Below, piece after piece: positions 16,961-25,793 of a stretch of DNA of 64,000 nucleotides; the first letter of the stretch is position 1; the number at the start of each line of letters is the position of its first letter. The position numbers and the translations under genes are program-made. The stretch comes from an uncultured Planctomycetaceae bacterium (lineage in GTDB: Bacteria > Planctomycetota > Planctomycetia > Planctomycetales > Planctomycetaceae): the NCBI GenBank assembly GCA_943787265.1, contig CALSLT010000017.1, forward strand, positions 124,001 to 188,000. The letters are read 5' to 3'. The notes beneath the pieces were generated by a model. It was not told where the DNA came from, searched no databases, and saw nothing but the letters and a program-made list of their open reading frames with translations.

Positions 16961-19561
16961 ATGAAAACTGATGAACTCCGCGAAAAATACCTCGCTTTCT
17001 TCGAATCCAAAGGCTGCGTTCGCCGCCCCAGCGATGTTCTCGTGCCGCAAGGCGATAAGACCGTGCTGTTTACGCCGGCCGGAATGAACCAGTTTAAGAA
17101 TGAGTTCATGGGCATCGGGGTCGATTTTACTCGGGCAACGACCTGCCAGAAGTGCATCCGGACCGGCGACATCAGCAATGTCGGAGTCACCGCGTACCAC
17201 CACACGTTCTTCGAAATGCTCGGCAACTTTTCGTTCGGGGATTACTTCAAGAAGGACGCGATTCACTGGGCGTGGGAATTTCTCACTGACCCGAAGTGGC
17301 TCGGTCTGGAGCCGGCTCGATTGTCAATCACCGTCTACCTGGACGATGACGAGGCGTACAAAATCTGGAATGAAGAAGTCGGCGTTCCGGCCGGGCAGAT
17401 TACTCGCGAGGACGAAGACGAGAACTTCTGGCCTGCGAGTTCGCCGTCGCAAGGGCCGGACGGTGTCTGCGGACCGTGTTCCGAGATTTACTACACACCG
17501 GACGACGGCAACAAAGTCGAGATTTGGAATCTGGTCTTCACGCAGTTCAACCGCGTGGGCGATCCGCCGGACAATCTGACTCCGCTGCCGAACAAAAATA
17601 TCGACACGGGAATGGGCCTCGAACGAACGGCCGCCGTTCTGCAGGGAGTCACCAGCAACTTCGAAATCGACACGCTGAAACCGCTTTGTGAATCAGCAGG
17701 TAGAGTCGTCGGCGTCGAGTACCAGTTTGACTGCAAAGACGGGCGAGCTATCCGCCGCATCGTCGACCACGTTCGTGCCGCCGTGTTTGCGATTCACGAA
17801 GGCGTCGCTCCGGGCAGCAACGGAGCTTCGTACATCATCCGGCTGTTGCTCCGCCGCGCGTGCCTTGAAGGCTATCTGCTCGGCAAACGAGAACCGTTCC
17901 TGAACGAGTTCGCTCCAGCAGTCATCAACATGATGAAGGGGCCGTATCCGGATCTTGTCCACACACTGCGGAGCGTCGTTGACACGATTTATGAAGAGGA
18001 GTCCGCATTCCTTGGGACCATCGAACGAGGTTTGTCGAAGTTCAACAAGCTGGTCGATAAAGCTGGCGAAGGCGGAGTGTTGGCTGGTCATGCAGTTTTC
18101 GATCTCCACCAGACGGACGGCTTCGTGCTCGACCTGACGACCGCTCTGGCCGAAGACCGTGGCCTGACGATCGACATGGAAGGCTACCGCAAAGCTGAAG
18201 AAGAGCATCGGCAGAAAAGCGGCACTGGAAGCTGGGGTGTCATGGCCGCCGGACCGCTCGACGCCATTCGTCAGGAAAACGGCGACACCGAATTTCTCGC
18301 CTACGAAGCCACGGAAGCAGATGCGAAAGTCATCGGTATCGTTGTCGACGGAGTCAGCGTTGATTCAGTTAACGATGGCCCTGCGTTGGTCGACGTTTTG
18401 CTGGATCGGTCCCCGTTTTACGGCGAGTCTGGCGGGCAGGTCGGTGACACCGGTTGGATTTCCGGCGGCGGTCCCGATTTCGAGGTCATGGACGCTCAGA
18501 AACACGGCGGGTTGATTGTTCACCGTGGCAAGCTGAATGCTGGAACGCTGAAAGTTGGGCAGGCTGTTCAGGCGGAAGTTGTGAAGCCGCGTCGAGCCGG
18601 CATCCAGCGAGCACACTCGGCAACACACTTGTTGCATCATGCGTTGCACACGGTCCTTGGTGATCACGCTGTTCAGCGAGGCTCCAAGGTCGAAGACGAT
18701 ATTCTGCGATTTGACTTTTCGCATGGAGTCTCCGTGACGCCCGAAGAATTGCAACGAGTCGAAGACATCATCAACGACCGTATTGTCGAAGGCTCGGACG
18801 TCGACATTAATTTCATGTCCAAGGAAGAAGCTCAGGCTGGCGGTGCGATGGCACTTTTCGGAGAGAAATATCCCGACCGCGTCCGAGTCGTCACGATGGG
18901 CGATTACAGCATGGAACTCTGCGGAGGAAACCATCTCAGCAACACGGGACAGGTAGGCCTGTGCCGAATTGTCAGCGAAGAAAACGTGGCTGCCGGAGTT
19001 CGTCGAATCGTCGCAACGACTGGCAAGCGAGCTCTAAAACGTGTGCAGGAAACAGACGCTTTACTGAAAGAGTTGGCGGTCTCTTTGAAAACGCAGCCGC
19101 AGGAACTTCCAAGACGAATTCAGCAACTTCAGGACGAAATGCGGGACGCTCGCAAAGAACTCGCGAAGCAGGCTTCACAGTCGATCAGTGGAGCCGTCGA
19201 CGACCTCGTCGCGAGTGCCGAAGAAGTCGACGGCGTGAAGATCATCACTCACCTCGCTTCGGGCCTCGACCGAGACGGTTTGCGGGAATTTGCTGACAAA
19301 CTGCGAGGCAAAGCCGGATCGGCAGCCGTGTTACTCGGCATGGAAGTCGACGGCAAAGTCGCCTTGCTGGCAGCGGTCACGAAAGACGTCATCGCCAAAG
19401 GTGCAAAGGCGGGAGACTGTGTCCGCGAAGCAGCCAAAGCTGTCGGTGGTGGTGGCGGTGGACGCCCTGATCTCGCCGAAGCTGGCGGCAAGAATCCCGA
19501 CAAACTTCCGGAAGCGCTGAAAGTTGGAGCGGACGTCTTCCGTAAGGCGTTAGGCGGATAA
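16961..19561 (+). CDS. alaS: Alanyl-tRNA synthetase
   Basis: 866 residues, close to the usual 875. It charges tRNA-Ala with alanine in the cytoplasm and edits mischarged Ser/Gly. Class II core blocks are intact: TPAGMNQFKNEFMG, RATTCQKCIRTGD, HHTFFEMLGNFSFGDYF and the motif-3 DTGMGLERTAAVLQ. The editing domain has its zinc-binding HSATH (about residue 552) and CGGNH (about 653). The C-terminal domain ends with the typical glycine-rich GGGGGGRPDLAEAGG and KLPEAL. The ATG follows a GGAAAAG ribosome-binding-like element. It stands alone, divergent from the PSCyt gene, and 138 bp upstream of an SDR gene. Confidence 0.98.
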   Translation: MKTDELREKYLAFFESKGCVRRPSDVLVPQGDKTVLFTPAGMNQFKNEFMGIGVDFTRATTCQKCIRTGDISNVGVTAYHHTFFEMLGNFSFGDYFKKDAIHWAWEFLTDPKWLGLEPARLSITVYLDDDEAYKIWNEEVGVPAGQITREDEDENFWPASSPSQGPDGVCGPCSEIYYTPDDGNKVEIWNLVFTQFNRVGDPPDNLTPLPNKNIDTGMGLERTAAVLQGVTSNFEIDTLKPLCESAGRVVGVEYQFDCKDGRAIRRIVDHVRAAVFAIHEGVAPGSNGASYIIRLLLRRACLEGYLLGKREPFLNEFAPAVINMMKGPYPDLVHTLRSVVDTIYEEESAFLGTIERGLSKFNKLVDKAGEGGVLAGHAVFDLHQTDGFVLDLTTALAEDRGLTIDMEGYRKAEEEHRQKSGTGSWGVMAAGPLDAIRQENGDTEFLAYEATEADAKVIGIVVDGVSVDSVNDGPALVDVLLDRSPFYGESGGQVGDTGWISGGGPDFEVMDAQKHGGLIVHRGKLNAGTLKVGQAVQAEVVKPRRAGIQRAHSATHLLHHALHTVLGDHAVQRGSKVEDDILRFDFSHGVSVTPEELQRVEDIINDRIVEGSDVDINFMSKEEAQAGGAMALFGEKYPDRVRVVTMGDYSMELCGGNHLSNTGQVGLCRIVSEENVAAGVRRIVATTGKRALKRVQETDALLKELAVSLKTQPQELPRRIQQLQDEMRDARKELAKQASQSISGAVDDLVASAEEVDGVKIITHLASGLDRDGLREFADKLRGKAGSAAVLLGMEVDGKVALLAAVTKDVIAKGAKAGDCVREAAKAVGGGGGGRPDLAEAGGKNPDKLPEALKVGADVFRKALGG

Positions 19562-19587
19562 GTTTTGTTCTGCTCTGAAAAGTTTTG

Positions 19588-19675
19588 AAATCGCTGAGGG
19601 CACTGAGTTCTCGCAGAGAAAAAGGAGAGTCGTCTCTCGAATCTCTGCGTCTTCACTCTGCGGCCTCTGCGATTT
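19588..19675. repeat. Imperfect long hairpin repeat, CGCAGAG family
   Basis: AAATCGC opens and GCGATTT closes the element. The left arm contains GAGGGCACTGAG and CGCAGAGA, and the right arm has the complementary TCTCTGCG, CTCTGCGG and CCTCTGCG stretches, with GGAGAG/CTCTC near the loop. It lies between alaS and the SDR gene, ending 24 bp before the SDR start codon, so it would be in the 5' leader of that gene. It shares the CGCAGAG words with the element before alaS. Confidence 0.6.
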
Positions 19676-19699
19676 GTTCTTTTTCGTCGAGAATTTCCA

Positions 19700-20479
19700 A
19701 TGACCTCAAACAATCGAGTTGCTCTGATTACTGGCGGAGCGAGAGGGATTGGGCTTGGAATCGCAAAGTCGCTGGCCGCTGATGGGTACTCGCTGGCTTT
19801 GAACGGCGTCCGTCCCGAAGACCAGGTCGCGGATGTGCTGACGGCGTTTCGCGATGCTGGTATTGAAGTTGTCTACTGCCAGGGAGACGTTGGTTCGGCG
19901 GCGGACCGTGCATCGATCATCCAGAAAGTGACAGACGAATTCGGTCGATTGGACGTGCTGATCAACAATGCCGGGATCACGTCCCCCGGCCGCAAAGATC
20001 TGCTTGAAGCGGACGAAGAAAGTTTTGACAGGGTCGTCGCCGTCAATCTGAAGGGGCCGTATTTTCTGACGCAACTCGCCGCAAACTTAATGCTCGAGTT
20101 ACGCGAAGCAAGCCTCGAAACAGAGCCGTGCATCGTCAATGTGTCGTCGATTTCCGCCGAGTTCGTTTCAACCAACCGCGGAGACTATTGCCTGACAAAA
20201 GCCGCAACCGGCATGGCAACAAAGCTGTGGGCGACACGGCTGGCTGAGTTTGGAATCCGCGTTTACGAGATTCAGCCTGGCATCATTAAATCGGACATGA
20301 CATCCGGCGTAACCGAAAAATACGACCGGCTGTTTGAAGACGGCCTGGCTCTTGAAAAACGCTGGGGAGAACCGAAAGACATCGGACGAGCCGTCGCTAC
20401 GCTCGTTCGAGGCGACGTTCCCTACGCAACGGGACAGGTGTTGTACCTCGACGGCGGCATGAGGATCCCACGGCTGTAG
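19700..20479 (+). CDS. SDR-family NAD(P)-dependent oxidoreductase
   Basis: 259 residues, normal for classical short-chain dehydrogenases. The nucleotide-binding TGGARGIG is at 11-18, NNAG at 89-92, and the catalytic Ser150, Tyr163 and Lys167 (VSSIS and DYCLTKA) are all present. The C-terminus GQVLYLDGGMRIPRL is the usual SDR ending. The closest type by eye is 3-oxoacyl-ACP reductase / glucose dehydrogenase-like 'FabG' proteins. The substrate cannot be told from sequence, so no symbol is given. It is monocistronic and convergent with the following gene. Confidence 0.9.
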   Translation: MTSNNRVALITGGARGIGLGIAKSLAADGYSLALNGVRPEDQVADVLTAFRDAGIEVVYCQGDVGSAADRASIIQKVTDEFGRLDVLINNAGITSPGRKDLLEADEESFDRVVAVNLKGPYFLTQLAANLMLELREASLETEPCIVNVSSISAEFVSTNRGDYCLTKAATGMATKLWATRLAEFGIRVYEIQPGIIKSDMTSGVTEKYDRLFEDGLALEKRWGEPKDIGRAVATLVRGDVPYATGQVLYLDGGMRIPRL

Positions 20480-20525
20480 ACGGATTCTGCAAGACCGTAG
20501 GATATGACGAGCGGATTACGAAAAC

Positions 20526-20561
20526 AGCTTTGTGATCGCCACGGCGGGCAATCACAAAGCT
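20526..20561 (-). terminator. Stem-loop terminator between convergent genes
   Basis: AGCTTTGTGAT and ATCACAAAGCT form a perfect 11-bp stem, extended by GCC/GGC after one mismatch. Read on the minus strand it lies about 30 bp after the stop of the secreted propeller-like gene and is followed by GTTTTCG, so it could end that transcript. It may also act on the SDR transcript, although there is no clear T-run in that direction. Confidence 0.7.
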
Positions 20562-20588
20562 GAAGAGATCATCGGTTTCAGATGGACG

Positions 20589-21698
20589 TTACGGAAGGTC
20601 AACCGATTGCAGATACAGACCGCCACTGCCGGCCTGGACCAGCACGACGGCGCTCGACGCGTTCAGTTTGGCGAGCTGGACGACGCCCAGCAGCGACTCG
20701 ATCGTTTCGTAAGTCTGTCCGGCCGTGTCGGAGATTCTCTCGGTGATGCCCTTGTTCTCGGCGATGTCTTCCGTGCTGATTTTCATGACGCCGCGGGCGC
20801 TGTTGGCCAGCAGCAGGAAATTGCTGCCGTCCTTTTCGTAAACGATCATGTCCAGCGGTCGGTTGTGGTTGCCCAGTTCAGCGATCGTTGTGCCGCGTGC
20901 CGGCTTGCCGGATTTGAGGCTCGACAGCGGAAACTTCACCAGAGGCGTGCAGACGTAACCGGCCAGCAACGCCGGTTCTCCGTCAATGTTGAACGGGACG
21001 AATGTGCGAATGGCGGAGTGACTTTCGTATTTGCCGTGCGCTCCGTGGTAGATTTCAACGCGCGATCCCTGTGAGGTCGACGAGAAAGGGAATCCGATTT
21101 CGCGAACTGTTGATCCGCCCTGTCCGGCTGAAAGTCCCGATACGATCACCTTGCCGTCGACATAGGCCAGGTCCGTGATCGAGTCTTTGCGGGGGTTGCT
21201 CGACCGTCGACCACGCTTGACGACCTTGTCTTCCGGAGCGTTGGGCAGTTCGACTTTCGAGAAGGCCACGTTCTTCAGCGAGATTTCACTGAACGCGCCT
21301 TTGCCATCAACTTTCACAAGCGCCGGAGTCGCGTCCGCACCGCTGCCCTTTGTCACAGCCAGAAACACGGTACCGGTTGCAGGATTCGCCGCCAGATCGT
21401 TCACGGCCACGTCACCAGCGTCGACGTTGAACAGTTTTCCCAGACGAGTACCGACATTGCCCACATTCAGAGCCACCTCGGACACGGTGCCTTTGGCGTC
21501 GCCCGTGTCGATCGCGAAAACCGCAGCCCCCTTCTGATCCCCGACGAAAATAATTCCATCCGGGCCGAAGGACAGAGTCCCCGCCGACTTGAGATCGGGG
21601 GTTCCGTTCTTCAACTGCCAGAGGTTTGCGGCGTTTGCAACCGACGATAACGCCACCACAGACAGCAATGCGAAAGTCGTAAGCAGATGCTTCTTCAT
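20589..21698 (-). CDS. Secreted protein, probable beta-propeller
   Basis: 369 residues from the ATG at 21698, chosen because GGAGAACACGAGC precedes it and the product then starts with a textbook signal peptide (KKHLLTTFALLSVVALSSVANAA). The mature protein has repeated short strands with Gly/Asp turns, such as LSFGPDGIIFVGDQKGAAVFAID, VNDLAANPATGTVFLAVTKG, ITDLAYVDGKVIVSGLS and PLDMIVYEKDGSNFLLLANSARG. This pattern fits a six- or seven-bladed propeller. No active-site motif is recognised. It faces the SDR gene, with a stem-loop in the 109-bp gap. Confidence 0.75.
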   Translation of the reverse strand: MKKHLLTTFALLSVVALSSVANAANLWQLKNGTPDLKSAGTLSFGPDGIIFVGDQKGAAVFAIDTGDAKGTVSEVALNVGNVGTRLGKLFNVDAGDVAVNDLAANPATGTVFLAVTKGSGADATPALVKVDGKGAFSEISLKNVAFSKVELPNAPEDKVVKRGRRSSNPRKDSITDLAYVDGKVIVSGLSAGQGGSTVREIGFPFSSTSQGSRVEIYHGAHGKYESHSAIRTFVPFNIDGEPALLAGYVCTPLVKFPLSSLKSGKPARGTTIAELGNHNRPLDMIVYEKDGSNFLLLANSARGVMKISTEDIAENKGITERISDTAGQTYETIESLLGVVQLAKLNASSAVVLVQAGSGGLYLQSVDLP

Positions 21699-21970
21699 GC
21701 TCGTGTTCTCCAAAACGATAAGGGGCAACTCGGCTGAGTTGTTCTGAAACTTCAACATAGAGTTCTGCGAAACCGAGAGCCTGATCCACAGCGTGCGCCG
21801 CTGAAAAGTTCGGCTGAGGTAGAACAACTACCGATCTCACACATTCTGTGAGTCGGTGTTGTGGAGTTTGGGCTGAATCAATCCCTTGTCAACTTCGACA
21901 GGATGTTTCAGTCACTCACAGCCGCTGGTCGTTCTTGATCGGCATGACGACGTCGATCTGAACCTCGCCG

Positions 21971-23708
21971 TCAGTCCGGATTGACGAGCTGAATGAATTC
22001 TTCAAGGTCGTCGTAGTTGTTGGTCCAGGTTGTGTACATGATGCCGTCGACGTTGGGGAGACCGTCGGCGGCGACTAGCCAGTCGTTGACGACGTTTTTC
22101 CAGTTGTCGCCTCGGTCGTAATAGGTGGCGATGATCTGGCGGTGTCCTCGCGCGGCGAAGAACTTCAGCGACGGCTTGCGGAATCGCTGGTTCCAATTCC
22201 CGATGGAAACGCTTTTGTCGACTCCTTCCCATGAACCCTTCATTGTTCCTCGCGTCAGCCAGTAATTGTCGACGGCGTTGTGGAACGGGTCGAACATGTC
22301 ACTCCAGACGACGATCTCAGCATCCGGGTCGAGCTTCTGGATGATCTCCGTGCACCGCTTTGTGCATTGAGCCAGAATCTGGCCGGTTGTAACTCCCGGA
22401 CGATTACACAGTTCACACCATCCGGCCAGGCGAATTTCGTCCTGATGCATAACGTACGTTTTTTGGTCGATAGAGTTTCTGTACGGCTTGAAAGTGTTGC
22501 GTCAGGTACTTGAAGACGTCGTCGTGCGACAGGCAGACGCCCACGCCCGAGTTCATGTGCATCTGCGTGTGGTAGTACGAAACGTTCAACTTCTGGCCGT
22601 CAAGGATTCTTGAATCCTCGGTCAGAACGATTGGCGGCTGCGGATGAGCAATCTCGTATGAGCCGGGACGTCGGGCACGCCCCATCTTCGAGTATTCCCA
22701 TTGCGCGAAATCTCGTCCTTCTTCGAAAGCAGTAGCGCCATCTTCACTGGTCACACGAAGCGGGCAGCCCTCGCGGCGCAGCAGGTTGATGCCGGCAACT
22801 TCGTGGAGACTGACATCGTCGATCCATAGCTTTCCGCCGCCCGGAGTCCAGCCGCCGATGTAAAGCCAGACTTCTTCGTTCTCGAGCGTGTTGAAAACAG
22901 CGTGATGCTCAGTCCAGTCCTGAGTTGACTGGACATCGATCGACCGTTTCTGAAGATTGATACGCCGCTGCTGATCAACGTTCCCATGAACCTGCACACC
23001 GATCGCGGACGCGCGAACGATGCCATCTGTCTTAATCCACGCCGTCAGGTCGTACTGATGCCACGGCTTGACGGCAAGTTTTTTGAAGATTCGGCAATTG
23101 CCATGTTCCGTTGCGGTCTCGAAATGTTCCATCCGGATCGAAGCTTTGCCCGAATGCCGTACGTTTCGATCTTCAAACGAAACTTTGCCGGGAACGTCCA
23201 GCCAGTCCCAACCGTCAGGACGATTCGGCCTCGAGAACTTTTCGAAGGCTCCACCGGTGAGGGGGCTCTCGTTGTTCGTCACTGTCGCTTTGCCATCTTG
23301 AACCTGCATCACACAGTTGCGCACCGGCAAGGCCGGTGCCAGGTTCGGATTATTTGACAGCAGATTGTTCGAGTACCCATTGATTCTCATGACGCGGGGA
23401 ATCAGCTCGACACCGGCTTCTTCGGCGGCTTTTCGAACCCGCTCGGCATTCAAGTAGTACGATCGAGGTTGCGTTATCTGAAGCAACTGCAGCCGGCTAG
23501 TGGCGATTACCACCTCATTGTATCCGGCCTTCTGACCGCGGCTGATTAGCTCAATCAACTGATCAGCCTGATCGTCACGCTGCAAGTTGAATCCGGGATG
23601 AGCGGAAATCCAACGCCGCGAGAACCGTTCACCAGTTGGCGAGTCAGCAGCAAGGCCGCTGACAGCCAGGCATGTCAAATGTACCAGCACAAAACAAAAT
23701 CGACTCAC
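21971..23708 (-). pseudogene. Glycoside-hydrolase-like secreted protein, split by a +1 frameshift
   Basis: The start is taken at GTG 23708, preceded by GAGGGGG and opening with a signal peptide (SRFCFVLVHLTCLAVSGLAA). The first part has a TIM-barrel-like opening (HPGFNLQRDDQADQLIELIS, AEEAGVELIPRVMR), then a carbohydrate-binding-like beta insert (DWLDVPGKVSFEDRNVRHSG), then YYHTQMHMNSG. At a run of six A on the coding strand (bases 22459-22464) the frame is lost. Dropping one A joins LYRPKTYVMHQDEIRLAGW smoothly to the downstream part (DAEIVVWSDMFDP, GIMYTTWTNNYDDLEEF). The join is so clean that an extra base, by mutation or sequencing error, is the simplest reading. GH20/GH84-like is a guess. 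Confidence 0.8.
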
Positions 23709-24080
23709 GACCTGTTCCCCCTCACGGAAAAGTCCGACTCGGCAGCGAACTCGTTGACCCCCGCCAAACAATGAGAGCTAACGCCGCGACGTTACCTCAA
23801 CAGAATCAGACGGCCGTTCCCTAGACAGTCTACATAAAGGTCGGACTTCAGCCAATCATTTGGCGTAGAGTTTGTCCAGACGCCCAACTCGTCGGTGTCG
23901 GCCCAGCTCAGCCATCGGGGCTTTATCTTGTGCCGGCGAGCTTCTCCAAAGGCACTTTTTGAGGCCTGTTCGTCGTTGGGATTACCTTGACGATTGAGCT
24001 CCGCCTTTTGCTTTGATTGGCGACAAGTCAATTCAGCCCCGAAGGATGCCGCGTCTGGAATCAGCCGTTGCCTCGTGCAA
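23709..24080. other. Gap with a possible gene remnant
   Basis: No convincing intact gene. On the minus strand a 79-codon frame (23792-24031, TTG start) ends with a protein-like stretch (IKPRWLSWADTDELGVWTN and SDLYVDCLGNG). It lacks a ribosome binding site and its first 30 residues look random. It could be the 3' remnant of an exported enzyme gene or chance. I do not call it a gene. Confidence 0.3.
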
Positions 24081-24422
24081 TTACTGTAGAAAATCCATCA
24101 GTCTGAACAGCAACCAGAAGATCAGGCACCAGAACGAGCCCAGCAGTGGTGCGCGGCGGATGACGCGGAGACGCTCTTCAACATCGAACAGGAATCGCGC
24201 CGTTGCATAACCGCTACCGAAGAGAAACAGCACAAAAGTGACGATCCCCCACGTCAGTTGCGAATAGAAAAACAGCCCCAGATAGGCACCGACGATGCAG
24301 ACGACGATGGCAACCGGGCTCTGCCAGGGATAAGCGAATTCCCACGTGGCGTTTGGATCGTCGTCGTCTCCTCGAGGCGGCCCGGCAGCCGCCTGGATAA
24401 TATCAAACAGACTGAGCATCAC
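24081..24422 (-). CDS. Small membrane protein of unknown function
   Basis: 113 residues with an ATG start. A short polar N-terminus (PPRGDDDDPN) is followed by three hydrophobic segments at about 34-53, 57-75 and 93-109 (SPVAIVVCIVGAYLGLFFY, WGIVTFVLFLFGSGYATA, SFWCLIFWLLFRLMDFL), with a basic link (EERLRVIRRAP) between the second and third. No family recognised. It lies 69 bp after the DUF1501 gene of pair 2 on the same strand and may be the last gene of that transcript. Nothing in the sequence shows a functional link. Confidence 0.75.
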   Translation of the reverse strand: MMLSLFDIIQAAAGPPRGDDDDPNATWEFAYPWQSPVAIVVCIVGAYLGLFFYSQLTWGIVTFVLFLFGSGYATARFLFDVEERLRVIRRAPLLGSFWCLIFWLLFRLMDFLQ

Positions 24423-24491
24423 ATTCGCCCCTGAAACTAAAGAGATCTCTTCGTCTCGGGAATCACCCGCTCGTTATCTCACATCAACCTG

Positions 24492-25793
24492 CTACCCAAA
24501 CAGTTTTTCGACGGGAGCGCCGCCGTCGACGATTTTCATCGGGCGACCGAGAGGGCTCATGTTTTCATGGCGCGGGTCGACGTCGAGGCTTTTGCAGATG
24601 GTGCAGAACAGATCGTTGGCTGTGACGGGATCGTCGGCGACTGCGGTTCCGTCGGCAGTTGAGGAGCCGATGACCTGGCCGCCTTTGATTCCGCAACCGG
24701 CCATTGCCGCGTTGAAGACTCGAGGGTAATGATCTCGGCCGCCGCGGGGATTGATTCGCGGAGTGCGGCCGAACTCGCCCATCCAGACGACGAGCGTGTT
24801 TTCCAGCAGACCTCGATCTTTCAGGTCGGTGATCAGGCCGGCGGTTGCTGGGTCGATCGATGAGGTGAGGTTGCCGACTCGTTCGTAAAGGTTGTCGTGG
24901 GTGTCCCAGTTGCCGCCCTGGCCTCGTGACGAAACTTCAACGAACGTTGTGCCGGCCTCAACCAGACGACGAGCCAGCAGACAGCCTCGGCCGAAGTTTG
25001 AGTCGCCGTACATTTCCTTCATGGATGTCGGCTCGTCGGAGATGTCAAAGGCTTTCAGCTCGGAGCTGAGTACCATCTTTGAAGTCTTGCCGTAAAGGTC
25101 TCGATGATTCTTCACGACGACGTCTCCGCCGCGGTCAGCGAACTCGTCTTCAAGTCTGTCGAGAAGCCCGAGCCGCCGGCTGTACCGGTTTGTGGGCACG
25201 CCCGTCGCGACGTTCTGTGGCATGCGGCTGGGGTCTTGAACCATGAACGGTTCGTACTGGACGCCCAGGAAGCCGGCGCCTTGAGTTTGCCCTACAGAGA
25301 CGACAGCCGGGAGGTCGAACTCGGGATCGGATATTTCTTTGGCGATCGACGCGGCGAGGCTCGGGTGTTTGACACTTCCCGACGGGATATAGCCTGTGTG
25401 CATCTGATAGGTCGCTCGCGGATGGCTCCCCTCTTTATTCGTCATCGACCGAATGATGGCCAGGTCGTTCATCACGGCGGCGGTCTTCTCCCAGCCTTGA
25501 GCGATCTGGATTCCTGACACGCTGGTCGAGATGGCTTTTGTTTCGCCACCGTTGGCGTGGTTCGGTTTTGGATCGAACGTCTCGAACTGAGAAGGTCCTC
25601 CGCCCATCCAGAGCAGAATCATCGACTTGCCCTGCTTACGAAGCTCGGCCGCCTGGAGCGACATCACGTCTCTCAGGCTGAGCGTTCCAGCGGCCAGTGC
25701 GCCAGTCGAAACGGTGTGCAGAAAGCCTCGTCGCGAAACGCCGTGCTTTCGAACTTTGACCTGCTCGTGCCGTTGGGTGGTTAGGAGTTCCAT
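24492..25793 (-). CDS. DUF1501 protein, Tat-exported (pair 2)
   Basis: 433 residues. A good twin-arginine signal (SRRGFLHTVSTGALAAGTLSL) is followed by the DUF1501 blocks LLWMGGGPSQFETFDPKP, RSMTNKEGSHPRATYQMHTGY, FGRGCLLARRLVEAGTTFVEV, NWDTHDNLYERV, LVVWMGEFGRTPRINPRGGRDHYP and DLFCTICKSLDVDP. It is probably periplasmic, in the alkaline-phosphatase/sulfatase superfamily, and its reaction is unknown. The start codon and second codon (ATG-GAA) belong to a TGGAAC/GTTCCA repeat arm that bounds the four-helix-bundle element, and no ribosome binding site is evident, so the native 5' end may have been altered. Confidence 0.9.
   Translation of the reverse strand: MELLTTQRHEQVKVRKHGVSRRGFLHTVSTGALAAGTLSLRDVMSLQAAELRKQGKSMILLWMGGGPSQFETFDPKPNHANGGETKAISTSVSGIQIAQGWEKTAAVMNDLAIIRSMTNKEGSHPRATYQMHTGYIPSGSVKHPSLAASIAKEISDPEFDLPAVVSVGQTQGAGFLGVQYEPFMVQDPSRMPQNVATGVPTNRYSRRLGLLDRLEDEFADRGGDVVVKNHRDLYGKTSKMVLSSELKAFDISDEPTSMKEMYGDSNFGRGCLLARRLVEAGTTFVEVSSRGQGGNWDTHDNLYERVGNLTSSIDPATAGLITDLKDRGLLENTLVVWMGEFGRTPRINPRGGRDHYPRVFNAAMAGCGIKGGQVIGSSTADGTAVADDPVTANDLFCTICKSLDVDPRHENMSPLGRPMKIVDGGAPVEKLFG

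Noticed and set aside
22443..22475. Programmed -1 frameshift at A-AAA-AAC
   Set aside because: A canonical slippery heptamer is present in phase, but the downstream frame that continues the protein is +1, not -1, so the heptamer does not explain the join; an extra A is simpler.
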